Source: Siphonodentalium dalli (Eukaryota; Mollusca; Scaphopoda; Gadilida; Siphonodentaliidae). From it: 64,000 bases of DNA. Location: NCBI GenBank assembly GCA_032622095.1, contig CP136066.1, positions 61,720,609-61,784,608 on the forward strand, read 5' to 3'. The number at the start of each line of letters is the position of its first letter. The first letter of the stretch is position 1. Both the position numbers and the translations under genes were made by a program. This document shows positions 40,681-52,956 of this stretch, piece by piece. The notes under the pieces are model-generated. The model ran no database searches. It was not told where the DNA came from and saw nothing but the letters and a program-made list of their open reading frames with translations.

Positions 40681-42936
40681 GTGATCAGCGACGATTCTCT
40701 CAAAACATCCAACCACTATCCGGTTTCATGCTCAATTATATGTAAGGACCCAGTTCCAATCTTGCAGTCGCTTACTAATCGCGCTCATTTTGCGTGGCTG
40801 TGTGCTAATCTCGAGGCATACAGGAACAACTTGGACTCACTATGCCCTGATCCATACGGATGTGTTCTAACATCCAAAGTGTCGTTAAACAATTTCTATG
40901 AGGCACTGATACACGCCATTGTAACTGCTTCAGACGTATCTGTTCCGAGAAAGCGTTTTTGCCGCCATCTCAAACCATATTGGAATGCAGACCTCGACAG
41001 ACTGAAATTAGACATGCGCGATTTGCACAAAAAATGGCTGATTGCAGGCAAACCAGTGTCAAGCTCTCCACATTATGTTAGTTATATGCAAGCGAAACGC
41101 CAATTCAGGAGAGCACACCGAGAATCTGTCCGCGATTCCATGAAGACCGAGTGTTACGAACTTGAAAAGAATGCATTGCATAACCCAACTTTGTTCTGGC
41201 GCACATTGAAAAGGAAATCTCACGCGCAAATGGTCGGATCAGTAATGACATTTGACGGAGTTCACACACGTGATTCGGTTGAAATTAATTCAGGTTGGGC
41301 TTCATACTTTGCCGAACTCTACACTCCAGAAAAGCATTGCAATCCAACTTTTGAAATAGATGTTACCACTGAGTTAAGAAATTTCATGCTCAGACAAGAT
41401 GTTCAAGTTTGCCCACAGTGTCGGCCGATTTATATGGATGCAATTGATTGTGCAATAAAACTATTGAAGCCAAACAAAGCCCCTGGCTACGACTGTGTCA
41501 CGAGTGAAAATTTTATTAATCACACAGATAATCTTAAGGAATATATTCTTGTTCTATTCCATGCTATCCTGGAACTTGAATGGATCTCACCTGGAATGAA
41601 ACTTGGCGTTATTATCCCTCTGTATATAGGACACACTAAGCATTCGACGTCGCCAGATAGCTATCGGGCCATAACACTCCTACCAGTGATTTACAAAATG
41701 TTTGAAACAATTCAACAGCAACGAATTCTCAGCTCAACGGAACTATCTAACTTCCTGACCAATTGCAGTATGGCTTCCAAAAAGGATTTGGATGCAATAT
41801 AACGTCATTTGTATTACAAGCTATATCACACGCAAAAGATCATGGTTCAAACGTGTTTGCAGCTTTTCATGATTCTAAGAAGGCCTTCGATAGAGTGTGG
41901 CACGAAGGCGTTTTGTTTAAATTCATACGCCTCAGATTTTCCAGTAAATTAATCAGATTGCTCGGAAACGTCCACACGGATGTGAGTAGCATGGTTCTTT
42001 CTAACAACATATTCTCGGAGAAGTTTAGCATTGGTCATCGGACAAGGTAAGGGGGTGTTCTCTAGCCATTGTGCTACCTGATTTACATCAATGATCTTCT
42101 ACTAGACTTAACGAATTCTCCATTTGGACTACATGTTGGTTCTATATCATGTGTCTCACCAACTACTGCAGATGACATCACCATTCTATCTCTAACTAAA
42201 CACGGTCTGGACAATCTTATGGACACATGCTATAAGTATAGTATCCAATGGAGATTTAGTTTCTCATGCACTAAAAGTAAAACTGTGGTATTTAACGAGT
42301 CGAAAGCTGCACACAACCGCAGTGGGCGTACATGGATTGGTTCCGATTCTATAACGGAGGGTACCAATTGTGCACATCTTGGATTGGTACAAGGAAAGTT
42401 CACATCTAATGTATCGCATAGTTCAGTTGTTTCGTCAACAATGAGAAAGACATTCTTCGCCATCGCGGGTAACAGACTACTGAGCCGTGCTTCGCCGATT
42501 ACAATGTGCAATATCATCAGTACTCTGGTTCAACCCAAAGCACTATACGGTTGTGAGGTTATCCCACTACAACAAACGACTGCTATTGCCATCATAGAAC
42601 GTTCATTGCGCACCTGTGTAAAATCTGTACTGTCTCTACCGAAATGAACTGATGCAAAACTTTCTCTCGGACTATTGGGTATTTTACCAAATGGAGAAGG
42701 AAATACACATACGTAAACTGTGCTTTCTTGGTAGCCTTATAAACCTTCCATTTCACAAACAGGATCCATTGAAAAATTTCCTCGTCAAAGCTCATTTGCA
42801 ACGATTGTACAACCAACCTGTATCTGGATTCGTCACGGAGATAATAACTATATTGAGGGCGTACCCACTTGACCCTTTTCTGGATAAACTTTTAGACCAG
42901 GTGATTTTCCAAACCAATATGTGTGGAATCGTATAG
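40681..42936 (+). pseudogene. LINE ORF2 relic: endonuclease tail and reverse transcriptase
   Basis: It begins with the end of an AP endonuclease ('TSNHYPVSCSI', where the usual SDH is SNH); most of the endonuclease is missing. RT motifs follow: 'LKPNKAPGYD', 'SPDSYRAITLLP', then a frameshift near 41763-41802 to 'QYGFQKGFGC' and 'AAFHDSKKAFDRVW' (catalytic position altered in the usual FLDSKKAF motif), two stops at 42048-42074, 'LIYINDLLLDL', and 'TADDITIL' in place of (Y/F)ADD. A further frameshift near 42650 leads to the C-terminal 'EIHIRKLCFLGSL' segment. It cannot encode an active protein. Confidence 0.85.
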
Positions 42937-43390
42937 TGAGAGAGACAGTAAAACTGTCACATTTCCTCTCTTGTGTTATATGTGTATACGCAAAATTTAC
43001 AACTATATATTTAAGTTAAACATATTGTACATTCATGCCCAGATAATCCCGGCTGATACATTCAACTAAATTTCTTAGTTATTCGAAGCTTTCGAGAACC
43101 AGCCCCTCCCCAAATCATGGATTATGGTCCAAAATGTTATAATTCAAGCATGTACAAGCTAAAATTGCGACAGTTAGGAACTTGTTCAACCTTTGGTTTG
43201 AGAAACATATACTGTTATGTAAATTCTGGGTGAAAATGGGGGGGTGTTTCTCTGTTTACATTCAACACTGTAGGCCTACCTGCATTAATTGTTTGGCGCC
43301 GTAATGGATATTTGCATGGAAATCCCAATTGAATGTTATCACATGCGCTCGCTCTGAAACTATATCCAAGGAATCTCAACGAACCGGTAT

Positions 43391-45157
43391 TAGCGAGTTT
43401 GCGATACCCGTCCGACGGGAACGGGTACGGATGAATCGGTGAACTTCGTCACGGTCACCTGCGTACTTTCAATGCAGCACATACAGCGATAGGGATTTAG
43501 AACGGGTAGATGTGTCCCATTGACCGGTAATCTTTCACTAAGGTTTTCTCACCCATAAGTACACTAATTCTACGAAATACCAGTCAACTATGTATTAACA
43601 TATTTACTGCAAGATATCATCCGCAAATTTCATCGATAAAGTTATCATTTAAGCAACATTTTAGTTTCAAACTCTCGAGGTGGCTTCTAGCACTGAGCTA
43701 ACTTCTGAAAGCCAATCGTTTTCACATTGCTAAAATTTCTCGAATCTAAGCTTACCAAGTGCACCAATCAATCATTCAATTTATAACTCTACGCCAAATC
43801 CAAAATAAAAAGCGATAAATAATTCAACACAATTGCCGAAATGTAAGAGAAAAAACCTCGTGCTCAGTTAACGGTTTGAAAAAGCAATAGGGTACTGCCA
43901 GTCCATTATGTTGACAATGTTTTAAGAAGTCACGCCAATGAACGGTTGGACAAGGCCGACCACATGGTACGACTTGGGTGTGCTGGTCCAGTTTTGGGTT
44001 AATCCATTATGATCAGAGCTGAATGGTTTGGACCAAGCCATATTTTAAGCTGGATAATAGCTTCAGACTGTGAATTATTTCAGCGAATAGAACAATATCG
44101 GCCTGCGGCATCGATGGATCCATTCGCTGAAATAATGAACAGTTATTCCAGCCATAATTAATCCTATACTTACACATATATTTCACTTTTTGCATACAAC
44201 CTTTTAGTTACTTTATCGTATATGGGTGGTGACTGAGTTCTCAATTTAATATATTTAACCATTTGTACCGACATGGCGGATTTGAACCTTGAGAATGATG
44301 AATATTGCAATGGGGATAATATAGGTTGATAAAGACACGAAGTATCGATATATTGAACTTATACTATGTGCAACATCTTATCATAGTCTGAACACTTTTA
44401 ATTTGTTTCCTGAATTTCACACAGACCATATAATGAATAGAATATCGTTGAACGCTCTTTGTCGTTTCCAAGTTGAACTTGCCAATTCCATACCTCCGGC
44501 TTTAGTTCCAGACAAAATCCCAATTTTTGGAATAAACGTTCACACTGTTGTGTCCCGACCCTTCGATATGTTCTAAAAGTCCAACCCAATAGTTAATATG
44601 ACTAAATATTATTCGACTAATATCAGGGGCAATTCGGTCTTATATTTGACTGAAACTACATGTAGGCATAGATCTAAATGTCATGGACCCTGGGTCTGAA
44701 AACAATGCACTTTCCACCGAATATTGGTTGGAAAATTTAGCTGTATATTATATCTATCATAACCCATTTTGTCAGTCTGAATATTCCAATTATTTTAGTC
44801 ACCAATCGATCGGTAAATGAAATCATTAGTGAAATCCAATTGAAAATGTTACCACAATATCACACCCAAACCCTTCCCATGCACTGCCGCCGCGTCCCTG
44901 ATCAATGCAACTGATTATCAAGAGGCTAATTGTCTCAATAACGGTAAGTATACTGTCGGCCAATAAAGCGAATAACACTTTCTCTACATATATATAGCAT
45001 AATATGAATTTGTTTGCAGTTGGCTCACCATACATTTCCAGTCGATATGCTGAATTCTACCCTTGAAACAGTTTGCGATTAAAAAACGTGTACCGGTACG
45101 GGTAGCTACCCGTATACGTACCCGTATACGTACCGGTTTGAAATCGCAAACTCGCTA
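43391..45157. mobile_element. 1.77 kb TA-bounded inverted-repeat element
   Basis: TAGCGAGTTTGCGAT (43391-43405) and its exact complement ATCGCAAACTCGCTA (45143-45157) bound the element. Both include TA at the outer edge, as for Tc1/mariner-type insertion. Subterminal DNA has GTACGGGTA-type palindromes, and a second copy of the terminal motif (CAGTTTGCGATT at 45069) makes an ~85 bp hairpin at the right end. The interior has no transposase and includes a 104 bp hairpin (44049-44152). Confidence 0.55.
44049..44152. repeat. Hairpin with 15 bp perfect inner arms
   Basis: ATTATTTCAGCGAAT (44074-44088) and ATTCGCTGAAATAAT (44122-44136) pair perfectly. Outer GCTGGATAATA and its counterpart GTTATTCCAGC extend the stem. 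Confidence 0.65.
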
Positions 45158-46520
45158 TTGTCTGTCTTAATTTTCCAATGCCTGTTATTCAAGGCATGAG
45201 AGCACCATATCGGATTGTTAATGGGACATTAAACACCCGTGTATCACAATCGCCCTAAAACAGCTTCAAATTCTGCACATTTTATTTTTATTTTGGGAAA
45301 TGACGAGAAACAAATCAAGTATAAAATCGACGGACTCAAATCCACTTTTCGAAATGAATTGAAACTCGTGAAAAACAGCAACAGATATCAGACAGGATTT
45401 ATTCATTTCGGCATCCATGACAGAATTTATGACTGGCCTGAAATTTCTTGATAGCAGTTAGTTTGATAATGGCTTATAACTCTCACTTGTCTCGCCTGTT
45501 GAAATTGTCCGATCGCGCGCAGGCGACCAATGCTATCAACGATTGGTGTGACCATGTAAAATACATGAATTTTACATACATAAATTACATGCATATATGT
45601 ATCCACCCTTAGTCTATTGGGGCATCTTCTTTTGTACTAAATGACAAGCAGTCACTGTGCCAGACTTGGATAATTTGGATACGTTAGGTGTTGTGAGATC
45701 AACATATCATCTGAGTTGATAGACATGCCAATAATTCACTGATTAGCTTTGCACTGATGAAAATTATTTTCTTGCCATTCGTAGTCACATTAATGTTTGA
45801 GACCGCTGCACTCTCTTTGCCATGCACACAATGATCTTGGCTTAATAAAGGTCTTAGTTACATGAAGACCAGTTTATTTATTTTAGTTTTACATCTTGAA
45901 GCTTCTTTTGAAAGGTGTCGGGAAGGAAGTTTTTCACCTGACCGTCCCATATGCAACATGTCAGCTTGATGTCACCTCCACTAAGGCCATCGTAAGGTCC
46001 CAGTAACATAAATAAGATGTTTTTGCAGTTATAATGTGTTGTAAACTGTTACAAATGTCAAATATGAGCACAAAATGGCCTTTAGTTAAAAAAAAAATGC
46101 ATGGGGTTGTAAAAAACACGTTTTTTGCCTCTCGGAGCACCCACCCACCCCGGCATACCTTCCTGCAAATTTGTTATTACCCCCCCCCCCCCGAGTACAA
46201 TAGAAATATTATTGTTATACTTCATGTAATCATGTGTATCATATTCTGCAATATAACTCATTGTTTCTTGATTTCAATAAAAAAAAACATAAATAAATCT
46301 CTCGAAAAGTATTACATTCCTATGTGATTTACCTTGATTTATTGAGTGATTATAAACGATAATTTCACTAGCGGATTATGTCACTTTAACAAGCGAGTTA
46401 TGTGTTCGTATTATACGTGCTATCGAAATGCATTCGTCGTCGGTATATACTGGCGGTATTTTTCGGATTTCTGGTGAAGAAGATGTTTATAATGGAATAT
46501 AATAAACAGAATAATCACTT
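45158..46520. other. No gene seen
   Basis: AT-rich, with a 13-base poly-C run at 46180-46192. ORF 45239-45451 is unrecognised. No convincing exon. Confidence 0.45.
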
Positions 46521-46675
46521 GATTGAACAGGTGACGTGAAATAATTCATCCGAGGCAGGGACTATTTTGTAACACTGTCGAGCGCAATGCGATCATGAGA
46601 ATAAAGAATTGATCTCGTGTTTTCACAACGACCCTGCCTCCCACGAATAAATACACGTCACCATGCAGTTCAATC
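46521..46675. repeat. Foldback element (~155 bp)
   Basis: Three successive paired blocks: GATTGAAC/GTTCAATC (outer), GGTGACGTG/CACGTCACC, and GAGGCAGGG/CCCTGCCTC (inner), around a 71-base loop. Confidence 0.65.
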
Positions 46676-46762
46676 GTTCAATCGTTATTATCTATGTATT
46701 TTCGAGCCATTCATGTATAAACTGGAGTCAACTTCAATAAACTCTCCCAACTTTCGTCGCTG

Positions 46763-46978
46763 GTGACAGATTCTGCTTCCAATGAGCAAATTAAATCTCC
46801 TGAATACGTCGATAAATCATCGACCCCGACTCCGGTGACTATCACAGAAAGTGTTAAAGGAACACCGCCCCATGTCAATCTACAGAATCACCTCCTCCGT
46901 AAACCATCACCTTTTATCGATGCAAGTATGTCCAATCTGAAAAAAATCAGCATTAGCTATGCAGCTGTTGACACGTGA
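46763..46978 (+). other. Short ORF of uncertain status
   Basis: The 71-codon ORF is rich in S, T, P and K with ordinary-looking composition ('TDSASNEQIKSPEYVDKSS'), unlike the low-complexity shadows nearby. An AG-preceded start could be an exon edge, but no partner exon, domain or polyadenylation site is seen. It may be part of an old gag-like sequence. Function unknown. Confidence 0.2.
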
Positions 46979-47206
46979 TCAGATTTACCTCTGTCTATTT
47001 CATGAAAGCATTGAAATATTTACATTCAACACATAAGGAAAGTTGTATCCATAGTGTTGTTTTGTGTGTAAATAAGTTTATTGCAAATAAAATATACAAC
47101 GGACCAGACAACAGGTACGCAGTCCTATTTTCGTCCGACTCAACAAGATAAAATTAACAATGAAAATTCACGTCATTAACAAAACAAAATCAGTGCATGT
47201 GCCGAA

Positions 47207-48085
47207 GATGAAGAGTTGATTCAGGAGTTCTTAAGGATGTTAAGCAGCTAGCTACATGTTAAGATGAAGAGTTGATTCAGGAGTTCTTAAGGATGTTAAG
47301 ATGAAGAGTTGATTCAGGAGTTCTTAAGGATGTTAAGATGAAGAGTTGATTCAGGAGTTCTTAAGGATGTTAAGATGAAGAGATGATTCAGGAGTTCTTA
47401 CGGATGTTAAGATGAAGAGTTGATTCAGGAGTTCTTAAGGATGTTAAGATGAAGAGATGATTCAGGAGTTCTTAAGGATGTTAAGATGAAGAGATGATTC
47501 AGGAGTTCTTAAGGATGTTAAGATGAAGAGTTGATTCAGGAGTTCTTAAGGATGTTAAGATGAAGAGTTGATTCAGGAGTTCTTAAGGATGTTAAGATGA
47601 AGAGATGATTCAGGAGTTCTTAAGGATGTTAATATGAAGAGATGATTCAGGAGTTCTTAAGGATGTTAAGATGGAGAGTTGATTCAGGAGTTCTTAAGGA
47701 TGTTAAGATGGAGAGTTGATTCAGGAGTTCTTAAGGATGTTAAGATGAAGAGATGATTCAGGAGTTCTTAAGGATGTTAAGATGAAGAGTTGATTCAGGA
47801 GTTCTTAAGGATGTTAAGATGGAGAGTTGATTCAGGAGTTCTTAAGGATGTTAAGATGAAGAGATGATTCAGGAGTTCTTAAGGATGTTAAGATGAAGAG
47901 ATGATTCAGGAGTTCTTAAGGATGTTAATATGAAGAGATGATTCAGGAGTTCTTAAGGATGTTAAGATGAAGAGTTGATTCAGGAGTTCTTAAGGATGTT
48001 AAGATGAAGAGTTGATTCAGGAGTTCTTAAGGTTGTTAAGATGAAGAGATGATTCAGGAGTTCTTGGGATGTTAAGCAGCTAGCT
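47207..48085. repeat. 37 bp minisatellite (about 22-23 units)
   Basis: The unit GATGAAGAGTTGATTCAGGA plus GTTCTTAAGGATGTTAA (37 bp) repeats without gaps from 47261 to 48074, with one detached unit at 47207-47245. Units alternate irregularly between AGTTGA and AGATGA. Both ends carry TTAAGCAGCTAGCT. A period not divisible by three and no open frame argue against coding. Confidence 0.95.
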
Positions 48086-48660
48086 ATTCAGTAATTTTCC
48101 GAATTTTAATCGATTTAAGGATAGCAAATAACAATTTTGAGACAGTGCAAATTATTTTTTTTAAGGATATGTGCATCGGTTCAGTGATCGGTTAGGGAAT
48201 TTGTTCAAATCCATCTTTAAGACACTAGTGCAGCGGCCAAACTCCAAAAGTGGTCGGGTACCTCTACCCAATGTAGAACAAGTTAAACCCAAATTGTTTT
48301 GAAGGAGAAATATATACTGTTTACGAAAATGATAGTGAAAAATAACGGAATTGGTTGTGGCTATTGTCAAATCGACGATGAACGATACCCACCAGTGACT
48401 TTTTCCAGAAATTAACGATTTTGGTAAAGCGAGCCCTGCGACTTTGTCCTAACTTATTTGCCAACAATTGTTGGTATTAAAATTGCTACATAATACCATT
48501 TCTCTACATGACATGCAAAAGTGTTGGTTCATTCGGATTTTCCTACCATTTGGAGCCGAAACATTTATTTTTTGCTGAAAAATTGCTCTTTTTCACAAAA
48601 ATAATATTTTTCAAACATTATCATTCAAACGGATATTGCAATAATGCCGAAATATTTAGT
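48086..48660. other. No gene seen
   Basis: AT-rich. Its end resembles the following direct repeat ('GAAAAATTGCTCTTTTTCACAA'-type sequence). ORF 48161-48370 (minus) is unrecognised. Confidence 0.4.
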
Positions 48661-49200
48661 TCGTATGGTGTAGTAGTTATCTGACAAGCATATGAAGAAA
48701 TAAGTTAACAAAACATTTGAACGGTTTGCGAGATACTGGATTTTAGCTACCCCTCCCCCAAACACGTTTTTGGTCGAAAAAATACATATTTTTGGTATAT
48801 ACTTCACAAACATTTTCTAATTGATCTTAATGGGACCCAGTATAAATCTTGTACTGACAGTTTTGTCCAGAGATACCGCTTAATTGATTACAGATGTATT
48901 CAGGCTTCCAGACCCCCAGTTACAACAACAACAATTATGTTATTGATAACAGATAATTTTGCATGCATTAACATCGATTTTAAGTACTAAAACCTTTGTT
49001 ATAAACAACACGTGACCAACTATATAATTCATATGGCTCAGTAGTTATCTGGATATCACAAGTAGAAACAATTTGACAGAAATTGTGAACGGTTTGCCAA
49101 ATTTTGGATTTAGGTACCGCTCCCCCGAACGCGATTTGGTAGAAAAAATACATATTTATGATAACGACAACACAGACTTTCTAAATGATTAATATGACTA
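48661..49200 (+). repeat. Diverged direct repeat, two ~175 bp units
   Basis: Units 48661-48835 and 49028-49200 share 'CAGTAGTTATCTG'-like, 'GAACGGTTTGC' and 'AAAAAATACATATTT' segments in order, about 367 bp apart. Confidence 0.6.
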
Positions 49201-49404
49201 TACGTAAACGTAATTTGCGAGCCCTCAAATGTAGGCCTACTTTTATGACAATAACGAATCCATGAATTCACAAATAGAAATGGGACATAAATTTGCACCC
49301 ACTGGGTTGGAATATTGCAACAGTTAACTGTTATTTCAATACTTTCAACTGTTGGAAATATTCATTGAATCAACCCTTTGGCTTGGAACTTTCCATAGAT
49401 TACC

Positions 49405-49935
49405 ATATATATGGACCTTGTATATATCTGTGCATGAGATGTCCCTTTTATCAAATACACTAGAGCTATGGGTGGATATAAACATTCATGGAGCAGGGAT
49501 GCTGATATGCATTAGGACATATGTTTTTTCTTCCATTTTAGGGTCTATTTAGGCCCACCACATGAGGGAAGCAGGCCCTGTAACCCCAAATTCCATTTTT
49601 ATGACCATGGATATTGTATGTATCTGTGCATGAGATGCCCCTTTATTCAAATATACTAGAGTTCCAGAATGGAGACATACTTGCATGGGGCAAGGATGCT
49701 GATGACATCAAAATAGGGTTTTTTACCCAATTTTAAGTCAATAAGTACAGTAATGCCCTAAATAATCGACTCCTTAAGCACAGCAAAATTAAGGATAACT
49801 TTTCAGGATTTAGTCGGAAATATGGCTTGTTGCCATTCATCGGAAAGCTGTACACCATATGAGGGAAGCAAGCCACCCATGGACCCCTAATTCCCTGTTT
49901 ATGGCCATGGAACTTGTATATATATATATATATAT
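49405..49935 (+). repeat. Diverged tandem repeat, ~200-250 bp units
   Basis: Units at 49405, 49601 and a partial one at 49853 share 'ATCTGTGCATGAGATG', 'ATACACTAGAG'/'ATATACTAGAG', 'GGATGCTGAT' and 'ATGAGGGAAGCA'. It is noncoding. 'ATGCCCTAAATAA' at about 49752 resembles the terminus of the 57540 MITE. Confidence 0.6.
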
Positions 49936-51434
49936 ACTAGAAGGTGACCCGACTTCGTCCGGACTTTGACCTTGAATTGACCATTTGAAGGTCAAGGTCA
50001 GGTGGGGTCAAACACCAACACCCCAAAAATTGTGGAAATCGACCCAGCGGATACCGGGAAATCGGCCCAGCGGATACCGAGATACCCTATGCATCAAATT
50101 TCGTCCGTAAAAATCCGCCAGTTTAACCCGATTTGATTGCCACTATAAAGTATATAAACGCGCCTCATATACACACGCTTTCAACGTAAAGATAAATTGC
50201 CATCGGTGCCCGAGATATCGCCAAGACGTCTGAAACAGTCAAATGCATCGGCCGGTTAAGCGTTAACGTGATCAAACGTAATGACCTCTAACGACGTCAT
50301 AGAAGTTACGCATTGTTTTTATCCTGATGGAAGATAGTACCACTTCTTCTTGGTAATTGAGGCAGATAACTAAAACGGATACATACGCATTATATATCGT
50401 TGGAAAGAGGAAACACGAAAGATTCTCACAGTGTCATTATTATGACTGGCATTTTATTATTCGCGCTGTTTCGAATCGATTTGTAAGCACCGAACTCAAA
50501 TGAAAGTCCCGTAACACAGCGTAAAGACAGATTTGACCTCGGCACGTAAAAAGTTGACCTCGGATCTGAAAATTAATAGGCCCATGCCACCCCCCGGCCG
50601 AAAATACCCCCACATACCAAGTTTCATCGAAATCGGGTCATCCGTTTTCGAGTTCATCGCGAACACACACACACACACACACAGATCTTCCAAAATATAT
50701 AATAGACTAGAAGGTGACCCGACTTCGTCCGGGCTATTCAAAATCCAAATTTCAAGTCGATAGCTCCACCCGTTTCCGAGATCTGGTCTGCGCATGCGCG
50801 AAGCTGGCGTCGCACGGGCTCGGCGACCCGATAAAATTCGTATCCGGGGCAAGATACATTCACATACCAAATTTCAAGTCGATAACTCCACCCGTTTCGA
50901 GATATATAGCCCAATGTCATTTGCGGATACCTCGGCCGGTGATGAGTTAACGCGACATCGGCCGGTTAAGAGTTAAACGCGATCACGTCACGATCTGTTG
51001 ACGACGTAATATATTTACTGAATGTTTTTCGATGAGCGAAGCATGGTCCTGCGGTCTTCCCGATAATTAAGGTAGAAACTTTAAACGTACACAGGCGTGT
51101 GATACATCATTGGAAAGATGAAGCTCCACAGATTCTAACCGTGCAAATTATATGACTGGCAATTTATTATTCGCGCTATATCGAATCGATTTGTGAGCAC
51201 CGAACTGAAATATATTAGCGCAAAACGGCGTAAAAACAGATTTGACCTCGGCACGTGAAAAGTTGAGCTCGGATCTGAAAATTAATATGCCTATGCCACT
51301 TCACGACCGATAGTACCCTCACATACGAAGTTTCATCGAAATCGGGTCGGCCGTTTTCGAGTCCATCGCGATCACACACACAGACACACACATACACACA
51401 CACACACACACAGATCTTCCAAAATATATAATAG
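49936..51434 (+). repeat. Two diverged ~0.75 kb tandem elements starting ACTAGAAGGTGACCCG
   Basis: Unit 1 (49936-50705) and unit 2 (50706-51434) both start ACTAGAAGGTGACCCGACTT. Both pass through 'TCGGCCGGTTAAG', 'TTATTATTCGCGCT' and 'GATTTGACCTCGGCACGT', and end in 'TTTCATCGAAATCGGGTC', a (CA)n tract and 'GATCTTCCAAAATATATAATAG'. The 5' CCCGACTTCGTCCGG and the 3' 'ATCGAAATCGG...TTTTCGAG' plus CA tail are a layout common in invertebrate dispersed repeats, perhaps retroelement ends. ORFs on both strands are incidental. Confidence 0.6.
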
Positions 51435-51444
51435 ACTAGCTGGC

Positions 51445-51629
51445 ATTGGATCTTTAATGCTACACCAGCACAGCTCTGGTCATTGGATCTTTAATGCTAC
51501 ACCAGCACAGCTCTGGTCATTGGATCTTTAATGCTACACCAGCACAGCTCTGGTCATTGGATCTTTAATGCTACACCAGCACAGCTCTGGTCATTGGATC
51601 TTTAATGCTACACCAGCACAGCTCTGGTC
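51445..51629. repeat. 37 bp minisatellite (5 units)
   Basis: Five identical units of ATTGGATCTTTAATGCTACA plus CCAGCACAGCTCTGGTC start at 51445, 51482, 51519, 51556 and 51593. Each contains the small hairpin ACCAG/CTGGT. It abuts the end of the preceding tandem elements. Confidence 0.95.
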
Positions 51630-52950
51630 ATTGACTGGTTAACACCCCAATTTATATGGGGACATCCTAAAATTCAGAACAGGTGTCCCCAAAAATTATC
51701 TGGATTCTTCCTGACTCCTATATAATATATTTCCATTGGACGTGTGTCCTTATAAGTGTTTTGACTGGTGGTATTAATATAGTTTCCTATGAACGATCCA
51801 CACCGATCTTATTGGATTTAATGGAGTCAGATGTAGCTGTGACTTTCTATGCAAAATGTATCAGATTTATTCATTTTCATTTTATCATCGATGTCGTTCA
51901 ACTGACATTTCTAAATTGAATTTTGAAAAACGTTGAAGCTGATTGAAGAATTATTTAAGTTAATTTAAACTCAGGTGAAGTTTCAATTATCATTGTGCAA
52001 AGTGACTTACAAAATCGTTATCTAATCTGGATTAAGACATGACTGAGTTTAACAAGAAACTTTGATTACATTTTCTGGCACAAAATTACCCAAGTATTTC
52101 AGACTAGACACTGTCTTATCAAACTGTTTCTTGCCTGTTTTATAATATCCAGTGTACGTGGTTGGATGGATCATTTTAATATTAACAATAACTAAATGGT
52201 TGTAGAATAGCGCATATAAATAAATAATATCTCATTATTTCACAAGTGAAAGACAGTCATGTTTTACTAAGAAAATGCTATTAAGACTGATTGAGATCCA
52301 TGTGAATGTCTGTTCATTAATAATTGGATATGTAACACTGTAGAATAGCACTTTTGTCTTTTATAGTATTAGTAACTTTGTGCAAGAAACATGTTTATAG
52401 ATTAGAGAACAGGCATGTTCTACATTTATTTTACACATTATTTCAGTTTCATATTAGACTTGGAGAGTTGAATTTCAGTTTGATACCACAGATAGTGGTA
52501 ATGTGATCTTTTATTTTACTTACTGAATTATATGTGGTTTATTTGTCTTTATAGTTCATTATAATATATTTACATACCAAGTGGTTATCCAACCCATGTG
52601 GGTCAGCGCAGTTAAAAATTTCACGAAGGTTTACTTAGTATTAGAAGGGACCAAATAATAACAAAATTCTGAGGCCAACCTGACCACAGAGAACTGTACC
52701 TAGTATATTGTGTGTACACTACAGGTGTTATTTAGATCATAACACATCAAAACAATCATTATATAGGCTAAACAGCTTGTAATTAGGTCAAAAAAAGGCA
52801 AAAGGAAAAAATTTGCAAACACCAGCAAACACTGGGAAAAACGTGTTTTCAGGAGCCTCGACCCCCCCCCCCCTTACCCCCCGGCCTTGTGTCGGAATTT
52901 TTTTGCGCGACCGCCCCTGCGTTATATAATTTTGTTTCATATTATTCTGA
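51630..52950. other. AT-rich region, no gene seen
   Basis: Lies downstream of the GIMAP-like exon (which is on the minus strand). Contains a poly-C run (52862-52873) and short ORFs without domains. Confidence 0.5.
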
Positions 52951-52956
52951 TTTATT
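52951..52956 (-). terminator. Candidate polyadenylation signal for GIMAP-like gene
   Basis: TTTATT on the plus strand is AATAAA on the minus strand, about 320 bp after the stop codon at 53276. It is the nearest canonical signal I found. Confidence 0.35.

Larger units (their letters stand above)
39600..42960 (+). mobile_element. Decayed non-LTR retrotransposon (LINE)
   Basis: A plus-strand ORF1-like region (39667-40540), a remnant of an AP endonuclease, and RT with C-terminal domain (to 42936) lie in order, with frameshifts and stops. A small hairpin GACAGT/ACTGTC (42944-42958) lies just after the coding end, as is common in LINE 3' UTRs. The element belongs to the AP-endonuclease group; CR1, Jockey and related clades cannot be separated by eye. 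No poly-A tail or target-site duplication was identified, so both ends are approximate. Confidence 0.8.

Noticed and set aside
47207-48085. Possible CRISPR array (37 bp repeats)
   Set aside because: Units are contiguous with no variable spacers, and the surrounding DNA is eukaryotic; it is a minisatellite.
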